Assembly: GCA_003508835.1 (NCBI GenBank)
Contig: PUFA01000143.1
Span: forward strand, 3,373,501-3,437,500
Direction: 5' to 3'
Source: Eonycteris spelaea
Lineage: Eukaryota > Chordata > Mammalia > Chiroptera > Pteropodidae
Length of the DNA: 64,000 nucleotides
Shown: one piece after another, positions 22,880 through 34,693 of the stretch
Layout of the letters: every line of letters starts with the position of its first letter
Numbering within the stretch: position 1 is the stretch's first letter
Notes under the pieces: generated by a model
Told to the model about the DNA's origin: nothing
What the model saw: only the letters and a program-made list of their open reading frames with translations
Databases searched by the model: none
Made by a program: the position numbers and the translations under genes

Positions 22880-24470
22880 ATCTCAAAATGCTTGGAACAA
22901 AATGTCTTTTCAGTAATACAACCCATAGGTTGCAAATTCTGAGACTGAATTTGGATAAGAATCCAGAGTCAGTTAATAGTCTAGATGAAGAGGGACCTCT
23001 GTGAATTTTAAAACTTCTAACTGACCTGATCTGAACATCTTGGAAAGCTATCTCATCAAGTGTTGTCTGCTTCAATTTCAGAAAATTTTCACCTGCTGGT
23101 CATCAGATGATGTGTAGGTCCAGGTAGGGTTTGGTGGTTTTTTTAGATGAAGCATGTGAATACAGTAGTCCATTCTCTGGAGTTTGGTGACACAAGGGTT
23201 GGTTAGCAGTACCTGATAGGGGTCTTTACAACAAGGTTGAAGAGGGTATTGGAGGTGTCGTTTCCAATTGATGAAATCTCCAGGTTGCAAAGTGTGTTGC
23301 TTAAGGTCTTTGTCTCCCTGACGCAAAGTAAAGATTACTTTACTTGAACATGGTTAATATTGATAAAAACAATTAGATCTTTAAAATGTTGATTTATAAT
23401 CTCCTTTTAGAGCTGCAGATCAAAAGAAGCAGAGGCCTATGACTATCTCAAATAGTGAGAGTTGAGTTCCAAAGGGGTATGTCTGAGATTTAGAAGTACC
23501 AAAGGCATTGCTTTAGGCCAACATTTTTGGAGGGTCTCTACAAATTTTGCCAAGTGAGTCTTAATAATGCCATCAGTGTGTTTGCCTACACCAAAGAATT
23601 GAGGGTGGTAATCATGGTGGAAATATTGTAAAACCTGACAAACAGCACAGGCTTGTCAAAACACCTAACCAGTTACTTGGGTTTCCCAATTACCATGGAA
23701 TTTGAGAGGCATTTCCCAGGTAGTGATAATCTTTTCCAAAAGGACTTTTTCCATAGAATAGTCAGTAGCATGTGTACAAGGGAAAGCCTCAGTCCAGTGA
23801 GAAAACATGCAGACCATGACTAAAATATATTCATCAAAATGGGGAAAGCTCTGTGAAGTCCATTTGCCAAACCTTAGATGGTCCGTTGGGCAATTTAAAG
23901 TGTCTGGGAGTAGTGCAAAAGTCTTCCCTGGGTTGTGTATTGGGCAAGTAGGACAAGTGAGGTAGGCAGTTTTTGCTACATTGTTAATATTTCCTCATCA
24001 ATATTAATTAATGTTTTTTTTTGTAGTTAGGTCAATGGTTTAATACATGTATAGTAATGAGGAATGGGAATTATAGTGTCTCTTGTAGGACTGGATTGTT
24101 AATTGGCCCCAATTAGAGCTTTATCTTTTTATTGAATCCACAATTGTTGGATTTTCAATCTTGTGGTTTGTTTTGTTTTGTTTTGACCCTGAGGCCAATT
24201 GTTGACCTTCTCTAGCCAGTTTTTCAATGTTATCATTTGGGGAAATACCCCTTTGGTTTATGACAGAGGTTTGACCTCTGTTAGCTCCTCTAAGGGCATC
24301 ATTCCTTGTGGAAGTTTCAGCAAGGTGATTTATCTTAGCTTCCAGAGTATCGTTTAGAATGCCCTTAATAATAACTAAAGCAGCAGGTGAAAGTGTACCA
24401 TACAATTCCTGCCTGAACATACTGGCATTTAAAATTTTATTTCTGCTGGAAGTTAAGGAATCCATGTTGC
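22880..24470 (-). pseudogene. Provirus pol: integrase remnant
   Basis: Minus-strand fragments give a recognisable integrase. The C-terminal domain at 23078-23326 contains L-Q-P-G-D-F-I-N-W-K-R and a P-Y-Q-V-L-L-T-N-P core typical of gammaretrovirus-like integrases. The catalytic core at about 23600-23900 contains W-Q-M-D-F-T-E-L with the first catalytic Asp. The position expected for the second catalytic Asp reads Asn (codon at about 23699-23701), followed shortly by in-frame stops. A linker segment before it lies at 24121-24465. The enzyme cannot be functional. The segment between 22758 and 23078 has no env-like sequence that I recognise. Confidence 0.75.
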
Positions 24471-24479
24471 TTCCACAAC

Positions 24480-25800
24480 ATTCCGAAATTATGAGCTACT
24501 CCGAAAGCACATCTATCAGTATAAATGTTGGCAGTTTGCCCTTGGTTAGGGTGCTAGCCCTTGTGAGTCTGTATATTATTTGGTTTGCTAGGCTGTAGTA
24601 GCCAAAGACAAAGGTGCCACTCTAGTTACATCTAGGAGTGTTAATACTGCATATCCAGCAGTATTTGCCATTGTCACCTTTTAAATAAGAACCATCAGTG
24701 AACCATGAGAAGTCAATATTACTCAAAAGAGTTTCTTGCAGATAATCAGGAAAGGTCAGGAGGTGATCCATAATTGTTAAGCAATCATGAGGTGTTTTTT
24801 CAGTAACTGAGAATAGCAAGATTAAGTTTATTACAATGCGAAGGGTTATGTTGAGGAGAAAATTAAGAGATTTCTTAGGAGGTTAGGTGGCTGACTGCAA
24901 AATGTTGAGCGTGATAATTCAGGAGCCCTTCTGTAAGGGGTACAAAGATGGTTAAAGGCTTCAGTTTCCTTAACCAAAAGGGCAGTGGCAGTACTGGCTC
25001 TAAGACAAGAAGGATATTTCTGTGCCACAGGGTTCAATTTCTGGCTATAATAGACCATGGGTTAATGATGGATCCATGTTTGGGTGAGTATTACAAGGGC
25101 ATTTCCTTTTCATATACAAAAAAGATCTGATCATTGGAATGCTCAAGGGCAGGTGAGTTCATTAAACTCTTCTTTAAAGGCTATGCTGTTCTGTTCTCCA
25201 CATAATGGGTTGGGTCGTTGTTCTTCAGTGAAATGTGCAGAGGTTTGGCTATAAGGGAGAGATTTGGGATCCAATTTTGGCAGTAACCAACTAGCCTGAG
25301 GAAATCTTACAGTTGATGGTTAGTTGTGGGTTTTGGGAAACGTAGGACATCAACAAGCCTTTCTGGACCTAGGTACAGCCCTTGTTCTGATATCAGATGC
25401 CCCGAATATTGAGCAGTTTCTCCTTGGTGACTATATGTCCTTTAAGGGCTAAAACTTTAGCAAGTAGATACTTCTTGTGAGGAGACTTGGGAGGGAGAGC
25501 AAAGAAGCAATTCTTTCACATATTGCAACAAAGTAGAACCCCTAGGAAACTTTATATCATCCAGATTAACCTTCAGGAATTGTGAGAAATAAGGGTTCTC
25601 AGTAAAACCGTAGGATATTTCTGTCTAAATGAATTGTTTTCCTTCCCAAGTAAAGGCAAAATACATATATATACATATATATATTGACTAGCTCCTTCAA
25701 CTGGAATGCTAAAGAATGCACTGCATAAATCAGTTACAGTAAAGAATTTACTTTTAGTGGGGATAGGTGTTAATAACATACGAGAGTTAGGAACAGAAGT
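24480..25800 (-). pseudogene. Provirus pol: reverse transcriptase and RNase H remnant
   Basis: Reverse transcriptase motif A is visible at 25573-25779 (F-T-V-T-D-L-C-S-A-F). The connection region (Y-Y-S-Q-K-L-N-P-V-A) is at 24846-25058, and the RNase H start (W-F-T-D-G-S-Y) at 24622-24819. At the motif C position the codons at 25511-25522 read Y-V-K-E where an active polymerase has Y-V-D-D, so both catalytic Asp residues are lost. A TA-rich (ATATAC)n expansion near 25664-25684 interrupts the frame just after motif A. Stops and frameshifts separate the pieces. Confidence 0.8.
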
Positions 25801-25959
25801 GTTGTGTTTTGCTTGGAGATCCTAGACAAACTTACATCCTTGACATTTGGTTTTCTCACAGTAAAAGTAGAAGTATTACAGGGACTAGCACAAAGGATAA
25901 TGAGGTCCTGAGCCTTGTAATCTTTTGTTAAGGTCTTTAAACCTTAAAGGGCTTCTTTA

Positions 25960-26530
25960 CTAGTGGGATATTGATTGCTTCTGGGAAGGGGTTTTGTGGG
26001 ATCTATTCGAATCTTGATAGGAGGAATCTATCTGAATCTTGATACCATGGATTCTGTGAAAATCGGTTGATGATTTTGCCCTTAAAAAGGATTGTAGCTT
26101 ATCTACTAAAGACAAATGATCCCTGCTCCCAAATTCAGCTATATTGTTGTTAGAAATGAAGCAAATAAAAGATGTTAAAGGATGACTTAGTTCATCTGGT
26201 TGGTTATTTTGATGACTCTCAAATTCTAGAATTATTTCCCCCTTTTGGCAAAGGAGTTTCACCATACTTTTCTAATACAAATAGGGGCAGAGGAATCTAG
26301 GAAAAAATGCTGAATATCTTTCGAAAAGCCCAAACAAAAAGGGATAAGTACAGAGACAATAATCAGTTGAGGTTTATTAGCTATTCCCACTATTTGAACT
26401 GTTTTAGTACTTCAAGGCAGGGGATGTTTTATAACCGTGGGGTTGAATTCCAGGATTGTGGCTCCAGTGTCAAAAAGGGCAGAGAGATTCATTCCCAATC
26501 TGGAGAGTGGTGTCTCTGAGCCAGTTAAAA
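25960..26530 (-). pseudogene. Provirus protease remnant and pro-pol linker
   Basis: The retropepsin active-site motif D-T-G-A is encoded on the minus strand at 26460-26471 within A-L-F-D-T-G-A-T-I-L, so the catalytic Asp is kept. The linker leading into reverse transcriptase follows at 25960-26265. Frames are broken between the two pieces. Confidence 0.7.
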
Positions 26531-26539
26531 GGCAGGATT

Positions 26540-27560
26540 GGAAACAGCCCCTCTATTTCCTTGGAGCCCTGTCTTTGGGAATTAGGAAGACATTGGAAAG
26601 CTGTTTAGAAAGCTGAAGATGCCTGAAATGGGTAAGTTTGTGACGCTGTCTTTTCTAGTGTCGTGAGTTGTTGTTGTTTTTTTTTTTTTGGCAATAAACT
26701 AGGAGGTTTTTAATTTTATATAGGGGCCTTCGTTTTCCCAAACAAGAGCTTTCTTTTGCTGGAGTTGAAAATTAAGAAATTTAGCAATATTTCTTTCAGG
26801 TAGCTCATCTAGGGTGTAAGCAAGCTTATTTGTCAAATTGATCAAGTCTAGAGTGGATATGGTCTCCTAATATATCTTGGTGCTTTTAACTGGTAGAAAA
26901 TGATCTGAGTTCGTCTCATTAATAAACAGAGTTCAAAGCTATGTGAGTAGACTCCACATATGAAGACCAGACTTTGAGAACAATATAAAGTTGAATTTTA
27001 GTCATGAACAGGTTCATCAGACTTTTGTGAGCAAGCCTGAATTTTGTTCCAATCAACAGGCTTTGGAATTACCAGATGCAGTATTTTAGCAATTGCCTGA
27101 GCCTGATCATACAAGCCAGTGGGTTGGTCTCCTGATTGTAATACTAGAGATCTTTTAGGATTTTCCTAGTCAGCAATTTTAATTCAGTGCTGATCTGGTC
27201 TTCACCAACAAGCACATGAACTAGCTTATATAAGTTAGAGAAACCAGGTTGACAAGTTTGAATGACTATATTAAATTTCTCAGCAAATCTGTGGGGATCT
27301 TCAGTTGCTCTGGGAACATATTTGACTATGGCTAACAGTTCAGCTTTAGTCCAGGGAATATAAGATCCTTGGGGTTTAGCCTTTCCATACTCAGAAGGCT
27401 TAATTTTAAAGGGACAGGTTCTGAGAGATTAAGAGGAGAAAGAAGATAGCACTGGTCAGGCAAATGAGCCAGAGGAGAGGGGCGTGATTATTTTGGAGGG
27501 GAGAGCCTGAGACAGACAAGCTGGCCTCAGGAGCCATTTTGTCTTTCTTTAATTGTTTGT
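26540..27560 (-). pseudogene. Provirus gag remnant (capsid region)
   Basis: On the minus strand 27200-27365 reads as a capsid-like stretch with T-K-A-E-L-L-A-I-V-K, then E-D-P-H-R-F-A-E-K-F and Q-P-G-F-S-N-L-Y, in the order found in class I ERV gag. Parts on both sides carry stops and indels. The position between leader and protease supports the call. Confidence 0.6.
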
Positions 27561-28347
27561 TTGCAATTAGTTAATTGTAATATTTTACTTTGCAAAGAGA
27601 CAATTTTAGACTCAGTAATGTTTTGAAGCCCCAAAATAACAACACAGATATTCCATTCAGTTTTGGCAATTTCAAAGTTATAGTTGCCAATTTGGTTTTT
27701 AAAAAAGTAAGTTCGGGGAATTCAAAAGTTCCCCATAATGGCCATTAGTATTCTAAGTTATGGTCAAGATGGTCCACTTAGTTAGAAATGCATGAAGAGG
27801 GACCAGTTTCTAAACAGAAAAGTGGCCAGGGTCCCTGAACTGGGAGGTGCCTTCAAAATAATTAGATAACTAGGTTCCAATTTTTCAGAGTTTTTTTTTT
27901 TTTCTTTTTTCTTTCGAGCAAAATCCTGAACAGCCTGAAGGCCAAATACCAGCAAAGTTCCACTAGGAACAGTTTAAAGAAGTTGGGCCAAAGGCTGAGT
28001 GGTGCAGTTCTAGTGGAACAGCTGGTTCTAAAAGGAATCATATTGAAGACCAGCATATTTCCAGTGAAGCAGCCTGATTTCAAAAGAGTTAGGCTGAAGT
28101 GCCAACTAAGTACTGGGTGGACAAAACAAAGTCTTAACTAGAAAAGGATGAAGGCTTACATTACATCATGAATAGACCTTGGAGAGCTTCAAAATGGAAA
28201 GAGAGAGGAAGCTTGGATCCAGGAGAAAGACACCTTCAAACTGCAGTGTCAGCAAGGAAGCAGAGAGCTCAGTGGGCTCTGTCTGTTTACTCACCAGCCT
28301 CAGAGCTGTTGGGGTCTACTTTGGAGCTCCATTGAGCCACAAAATAA
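27560..28347 (-). other. Provirus 5' leader and matrix region, degenerate
   Basis: Sequence between the 5' LTR and the capsid-like part. It should hold the primer binding site and the start of gag, but I could not identify a clear tRNA-complementary site next to the LTR end at 28348. A T-rich tract lies at about 27890-27912. Confidence 0.4.
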
Positions 28348-28529
28348 TGTTGATCTTGAAGAAATAGCAAAATGGGAATAACAAAGAATTGCAATTTGGG
28401 ACACAGGGTTCATTGGCAAATCTCTCACAAGTCCAGAACGACAAAGTAGAGGATCACTCTTTTATGGACTTGGGGGAGGGGCTGTTGTAAACAAAGAATC
28501 CATTGGAAGAAACTGAAAGTTTGAAGTCA
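28348..28529 (-). repeat. 5' LTR of the provirus, truncated
   Basis: About 180 bp corresponding to the R-U5 side of the 3' LTR, sharing TAACAAAGAATTGCAATTTG and the GGACTTGGG...CTGTTGTAAA block. It stops abruptly near 28529, where a Tigger-like sequence begins; the U3 promoter part is missing. Confidence 0.7.
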
Positions 28530-28855
28530 TGTACAGCTTAATGACAGGGATGCATTCTAAGAAATGGTCATTAAGCAATCTCATTTTTGTGCAAACATCA
28601 GAAAGTACACTTACATAAACCAGAAGGTATAGCCAAACACACATAGGTGTAGCCTATTCTTAGGCTACAAACCTTACAGCATGTTACTGTACTGAATACT
28701 ATAGACAATTGTAGTACAATGGTAAGTATACTACTTTTGTATGACTGGCAGTCCAGTAAGTTTGTTTACCCCAGCATCAGTTATAGACACTTGAATAATG
28801 TGTTGCACTACGATGTTCTGATAGCTACAATGTCACTAGGTGATAAGAATTTGTC
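28529..28855. mobile_element. Tigger-like DNA transposon fragment
   Basis: The start TCATGTACAGCTTAATGACA and the internal phrases TAGCCTATTCTTAGGCTAC and TGTTACTGTACTGAATACT match a common old mammalian Tc1/mariner (Tigger group) non-autonomous element with an internal deletion. I cannot name the subfamily with confidence. It directly abuts the broken 5' LTR. Confidence 0.55.
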
Positions 28856-28859
28856 TGAA

Positions 28860-30118
28860 AATGCTTTCTAATCCCTGCATTTTTTCCTGGTCTTCAAGAT
28901 TATTCCTGTGTTTCCTCTCCTGATAGTATCAGCTAGTTCTTATATTTCTCTTTCATTATTTTTCATTCTTCAGTTTCTCTTTTTCCTTCTGACTTATTTC
29001 TAGATTTCTGTCTTTGATAGCATTGATCCTTTCCTCCATTTGGTCAGCTCTATTTCCCAAGCTCATTATTTCACTTTTCAACTCTTGCAGTGTGGGTTTT
29101 TTTTTTTTTTCCAGAAGTTATATTCGGTTCTTTCTAGTCTTCTTGCAAAAGAACTCATTCTGCTCATCTAGTTATTTTTTCAATTCCTGAAATTGTTGAT
29201 ATAAATTGTTTCAGATCTCACTGAGTTTTTTCAGAAGTACCATCCTGAATTCTCTCATTTAAGTTGCATATTTCTATGTCTGTAATCTTATTCTCTGGAG
29301 ATTTTTCTCTTTCTTTCTGAGATGCCTCGTCTCCTTGGTTGTTCATGGTATTTAATGGACTATTTCTGCTCCTGGGCATTAATGGAAGTGTATTCTGTTT
29401 CCCCCCTGCTCCCCAAAAAGAAGATTTATTATATAAAAGTCTCTTTTTAGCCTGTTGCAAAGAAAGCATTTTTCTTTTGGTTTCCAATAGGTGGGGTCTA
29501 AGTCTCTTGGATCCCTGCTTTATGTAAAGCCTTAATAATGCCTTTTTTTTCTAATAGATATTTAATCATGCTTACTACCTTCAGTCTCAGTCCCCATCAG
29601 TGTTAATAATAGTTTTGGTAGCATTTGTTCAGATTTTCCTTGGGTTCTGTGGTGTTTGGTCTTGGAGGGTATAGGGGGAGTGCCCATCTGGGTTGGGGGA
29701 TGAGGGCTGTGGCTCAACCTCAGTTTTGCAACCGCAGCTGGTAAAAATCCACTGTTGTTTCTCTACCATCCTCACTTACCTGCTTTCTGCCCTGATGCCG
29801 GGCACTGCCACTGGCCGCATGGAGCTCACAGCTCTCCCAGGCAGGGGTGTTCAGGAACTCACTACACCTCCCCTTACCCCTCTCCCTCCTCCTATAGGGA
29901 GCTCTGGTGGCTGTGAGAGGCAGCTTCTTTATTTCTCCCAGTCCACTAACCGACATTCAGCGTTCTGGCCTGTGGTAGCTCTTATGTGCAGATCCCATAC
30001 TCAGACGTTCTGTTGTGCAGTTTGGGTGTTTTCATTGAGTTTTAGATGTTCGGCTTATTGTTTCAATGGGAGAGATCTGGGGATGTCTCTCACTCTGCCA
30101 TGTTTCTCCAAACTGGAA
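28860..30118 (-). mobile_element. LINE-1/HAL1 5' region, antisense
   Basis: The minus strand reads as ORF1-like coding sequence at about 28900-29490 (charged, with the E-K-S-P-E-N-K block). It is followed by a GC-richer 5' UTR up to about 30118 ending in CTCTGCCATGTTTCTCC, the terminal phrase of this LINE group. No ORF2 is attached. Open segments at 29693-30121 (+) and 29720-29956 (-) are by-products of the GC-rich 5' UTR. Confidence 0.6.
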
Positions 30119-30119
30119 T

Positions 30120-32170
30120 AAAACATTTAGTTTATAGCAAACTCAGTGTATGACAGCTAAATCATTGTGCTTCTTTTTATTGAAGCCAGTTATAATTCAG
30201 TAGTGTGTGATTACAGAATTATTTTTGAGGTATTGCAGTTAGGCAAAAAGACTTGATTGAAAGACTGCTTAACACCTTTTAAACTGATTACTTTTAAATT
30301 GAAATCTGTTGTATTTTATTCAGACTTCCCTCTTCTGCAAGACAGGAGGATTAGTATTGAACTATAGGATTGAGATTCAATTAGAGGACTTTGAAGGGAT
30401 CTTGATGATATTCTCCTACCTTTCTATGAGACTATATCTATCACAATTTGAATTTATAGGTTGTTGGACCTCAACTTCTTAACAGTGGTGAAGCAAGAAA
30501 GGGAAAGAGCCTAAATGAATTCATTGTTTGCTTTTGAGTAGGGAGTGATTAATCAAATAAAACAGAGGTACAGTTTTATTTTATTAATCATTCCTTACTC
30601 AAATATTAGCAGTTGTTGTTATTTTTGTCTTTTAAATACTTGGATTAAGAGTGATATCAAGTAAAGATTGGGGAGGGTGGTTATAGCCAACCTGGAATGG
30701 GAAATTGATTTCTAGCACAGGATTTTTCCATTTCAGGAAAAAAAAAAAATGTTTCAGATTCTGATCTGATATACAGGGCTAATGGAAAATAATTCTGCCT
30801 TTTTTTATTTTTAATGTTGAAAACAAAACATATTTTCAACATTATTATAAGAAGTTCTGTTGTTGAAAAGAATGAAACAAGAGAGCCAATTGCCAGAAAT
30901 AGGATTGTAGCATCAAAGTCTTTTAGCTGTAGTGAATTAATTTGGATTGTTTTAATGGCTTAGGTGCTTGAAAATATGAAAACCATTATTTTACTGTAAG
31001 TTTAAGCATAATTGCATATTTTAGGCATTTTCTACTTAGACCATAGTAACCTTCAATTTGAAAGTATATGATGGTTATACAAAATATGGCAACCAATTAT
31101 TACCTTTTCTGATGACAGAAGTCAGTTTAAACTGCTGCGTGATCAAGGCCTTTGACTGAACATTTAAAACGTTGGAGTGATTATAGGCTTTCCTGAAACT
31201 CGTCCATGTATGGAAAAGATAAGATGGACCTCCTTAAATGGAGCAAATGATGGCCTCTAAACTTATTTAGCATATGTTGAAGTTATTTACTTAGCAGTTA
31301 ATAGATAAACCCGCAAGATCTGGAAGCTTGTACTTTTAGAACTTGCCACATGTAGAAAATAAGTTATAAATGAAGTCCTGGTTTTGGAGGGATAGAAGTC
31401 ATAAACACACAAATATATCATTCTGTATGGTAACAGTAGAAGAACATTGTAAGGTAGTATGTGACTAATTTTCGAAAGAATGGTTCAGGGAGCATAACTA
31501 ATGACTATTAATAGTACAGAAGGGTTCACGAAGAAGGTAATCCTTGAGCTGAATCCTGAGGGGTTCATTGGGTCATATTGAAAAGAGTTAAAAGTCAGCC
31601 TGGCAGAAAATAAGATATGAGCAAAGTAGTCATGAACCTTACAGGCAGTTTTCAGAAATTTCATTATGCCATGTGAAAATTTAATTTATTTATATTCTTT
31701 CTTAGGTTTGTTCTAATACCCTTTATTTTTTGTTTATACACTCTGCTGTCCCCACATCAGAAAGGTGGGGCTTTCTTAATTGGCATTGGAGACCTACAGT
31801 TGCCTGACTAGTCTCAGAGAAAGCTGAGAAGGCAAGTGGAATTAGATATGAGGGGCTACATATGCTCATGGAATAGTGACTTTGACTCTGAAATAAACTT
31901 GCCTTTTCTGCTTAGTTTTTCATTTAATTCCCTTCTGTTTCTTAAACTCTGAGAAGATAGAATTTTAATCAGTAAGATTTTTTTCTTTTCATATTTGAGA
32001 TAATTAAAATAGGTCATTAGATTAAAACAATATTTTTATAAATCACAGAATGTGAAAATGTAAATAAACATCTTTATAAAGATGTCTAAGTTTAAAGCAC
32101 ACTCCCATTTTAACTCTCCTGAATATTAATTAGTTCCTTTTCTACATCTAAAATTGTGGTCTATGGTATC
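30120..32170. other. Intron 1, unique sequence
   Basis: About 2 kb without any element I recognise. Short A runs occur near 30739-30750. No exon-like segment with both splice sites and an SPIDR-like reading frame was found. Confidence 0.45.
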
Positions 32171-32174
32171 ATTG

Positions 32175-32360
32175 TTACATACTATTATTAGTACCAATTT
32201 AATCTTGATGATGGTCTTGAGGTAAGTATATTTATTACTTTCTTTCAGGTGAGTATATTCATTACCCATTTTATAGATGCAGAAACTGGATGTTGAGAAG
32301 GCAGGTAACTTGGCCAGCTGTGCTTTGACCAGGTCAGCATGGCAACACAGCCCGAAGATG
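32175..32360 (-). repeat. MIR SINE fragment
   Basis: ACCCATTTTATAGATGCAGA followed by AACTGGATGTTGAGAAGGC and AACTTGGCCAG resembles the reverse complement of the MIR core and 3' part. Ends are degenerate. Confidence 0.5.
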
Positions 32361-32749
32361 TGGTCTGAATGGATTTTGTGCTGCTTTGTGAAATTTCCTG
32401 GATGTGTCCATGCTCTTGGAGGGTAATAAATCAGGATATCTGGAAGTAGGACTATCCTGAAAAATCCAAGATCTATGGTAGCTATTGCCAAAATATATTT
32501 CTCTTTTTGTACGGGTCAGAATCACCTTTCTCCAAGAAACATTCTCTCATTAATATTTGTTTTTGAGCCCATTAGCCCAATCTTGGCTCACTTCTTTCTT
32601 TAATATGTATCTTTAGACTCTAAGGTCACTGAAGATGGAAACTGTCTTTAGCTGTATACCTTTAGAGTGTTCAGTAAATCACTCATTTGGAACAGATATT
32701 TGCTGAGTGCTGTAGTTCACCTCTTTCAGTAGCTGATGACTGAAGCCTA

Positions 32750-33000
32750 ACGTAAATTGGACAGAGGTACAGAGGATTGATGGGTAGACAAGCAGCTCAC
32801 AGCAGCTGGGCACCTGGGCTGCTCAGAGACCTGGGGTCACATCCTTGACCAAATTGGGAAGAACAGAATCTTCTCTAGTAGCTCCAGTTAGAAAACTCCT
32901 GGAGAGGGCCTCTGACTGGCTCAGCTTGTCATCCTTGGACCAATCACTGTGACCAGGCTGATGTCCTATGATTGACCTTGGCCAGGTTGGGTGCCTAAAG
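32750..33000. repeat. Old interspersed repeat, unclassified
   Basis: The segment with CTCTGACTGGCTCAGCTTGT, GGACCAATCACTGTGACCAG and TATGATTGACCTTGGCCAG shows the spaced phrases of a dispersed mammalian repeat that I recognise but cannot name. A short (GGT)n run lies at about 33005-33015. Confidence 0.35.
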
Positions 33001-33800
33001 CAGTGGTGGTGGTGGGGAGGTGTTTTGTCACTAGAAAAAGAAAGATAAAGGGGTGAGAAGGCTGGGTAGTCAGTGAAGCTTCATTTGTCCTTTAGACACG
33101 TTCTCATTATTCCTTAAGCACTCTCTTATTCTCTGGTTCAGGATATTTCAGGTTCATCTCCTATGTCTCTACCTCATCTCCGGTATCACACATTTCTTTA
33201 AAGAGCTGACCTGGGCTGATTTAATGCATGGCAGAGGTACTCTGCGGTTAAAAAAAATATATATGCTTTAAATCAACCAAATTATGTTTTCCACTTTCTT
33301 TACTAATCTGTATAACTGAGTGAGCTTTTTCAGAGTTGTCAGGGGAAACTGCACAGTAATGGGGGGTAAACAACCTCTTGAGGATAGATGCCTCAGAGTT
33401 CTGCCCCTACCATAGGGATTTCTAGTTAAGGAGGAGCATGCGTAGAGCTGTTACATGTTAAAATACCACCTATGTTATGGATGAATTTGTTTATATGAAT
33501 TTGTTCTTTTCCTAGTTAAGGAAGTTTTAATTGTATGTGTTAATTTGTCTTATTTTTTCTTAACTACAGTGGTATTGATGAGGGGTTTTATTTCTGATTT
33601 GGTGATCAACTCATAGTAGTTGACCTTAATTTGATTCCAAATGTAAATTGAAATAGTCCTTAAAATGCAAGTTAAAAACTTGTTAAATGAATATATGTCT
33701 GTTGTGGACATTTGTGAAAAAACAAAACAACGAAGCTTGGAGAAAATAAGTCAGAGTTAATCACTTTGGAAGGATATAAACTCCTTGACACACATTTTCT
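33000..33800. other. Intron 1, unique sequence
   Basis: No repeat or gene recognised. Confidence 0.4.
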
Positions 33801-34290
33801 TCCTTTGAGTATATTAAACACATTATTCTATTTCCTTTTGACATTCAGCATTGCTGTCTACATTTGATGATAATGTAATTTTTATTACTTGTCAGTCATT
33901 TGTGTTTTTTTCCTTGAATTTCAAGAAATATTTTTTAAAACTCTGTTTACTAAGATATATCTTGTTTTCATTGCTTCTGGGTTGATATTCTCAGATTTAT
34001 GGTGTACTCTAATATGTAGTTTCTTTCTCTCTCTCTCTTGTTTTGAATTTTAGGAAAGTCTTTAGAATTGTAGCTTTTAGTATGTATTCTGTCCCATTGC
34101 TTTGGTTTTCTTCTTCAGGGACTCCTATTTGTATGTTGGATCCTTAGATTTGATGGCTGTGCTTTTCTTGAATCCATTTACTTTTTCTTCATGAGAGGAT
34201 AGACTTTAAAATTTTTTCTCATTACCTTCTGTTTTTCTTAAGATATTATCTGTGATATCTACTTTTTCTTGGGTTCCTTCTTAGTCATTT
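33800..34290 (-). mobile_element. LINE-1/HAL1 5' region fragment
   Basis: Antisense words such as TCTTCTTCAGGGACTCCTAT and TTGTATGTTGGATCCTTAGA correspond to the ORF1-proximal region of old LINE-1/HAL1 elements. Very diverged. Confidence 0.4.
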
Positions 34291-34445
34291 GGAGTATTGA
34301 ACAAGATAGTAGGGTTAAAATCTTGATCCAGCTCTACCACTAATTAGTAACATGAAGGAGCCTCAACAAGTTTCTAAATATCAAGGTATCTCAGCTTTCA
34401 TTAATTTTTTTTTCTGTTTTAGGATTGCTTGAAGGGATTCATAAA

Positions 34446-34499
34446 AACATATATTCTATCCAACATATATTCTATCCAAACATATATTCTATCCAAACA
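34446..34499 (+). repeat. Short tandem array, three units of about 17 bp
   Basis: The unit AACATATATTCTATCC is repeated three times in succession with one- to two-base spacer differences. It is a local duplication, too short and with no distinct spacers to be anything else. Confidence 0.7.
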
Positions 34500-34693
34500 C
34501 ATGAAATCATTGTTAGTTAATTACAGATAATCAAAGATAAGCACTAAGCCAAAAAGCAAATTCAATACACTCTAACATGCAAATTGCACTTAGTGTAATG
34601 GAAGTATGAGGTGATTTTTTTTTATTCTACTTAAGTTTTGTCATTTTGTTTCTGAGTTTCGGTAATCTGAATGCCTTGTCTTATTTCAAAATA

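Larger units (their letters stand above)
22330..28529 (-). mobile_element. Class I ERV provirus, antisense, no env, 5' LTR truncated
   Basis: A degraded provirus lies opposite to SPIDR. Its 3' LTR is at 22330-22757 and its truncated 5' LTR at 28348-28529. Between them, in minus-strand order, come leader, gag, protease, reverse transcriptase, RNase H and integrase remnants. The two LTRs share the words AACAAAGAATTGCAATTTGG and CTGTTGTAAA...CCATTGGA.GAAACTGAAA with scattered differences, so the copy is old. Only about 320 bp lie between the integrase end and the 3' LTR, so env is missing. Gammaretrovirus-like affinity rests on the LTR length, the protease form and the polymerase motifs. All genes have stops and frameshifts. 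Confidence 0.85.

Noticed and set aside
28320..28347. Primer binding site of the provirus
   Set aside because: The sequence after the LTR end (minus strand, around TTTTGTGGCTCAATGGAG) does not match a tRNA 3' end clearly enough to name one.
29693..30121. 142-codon open frame on the + strand
   Set aside because: It lies in the GC-rich 5' UTR of an antisense LINE-1/HAL1 copy. No protein family is recognisable.
34446..34499. Regularly spaced repeat that might suggest a CRISPR-like array
   Set aside because: Only three direct copies with no unique spacers, in mammalian DNA.
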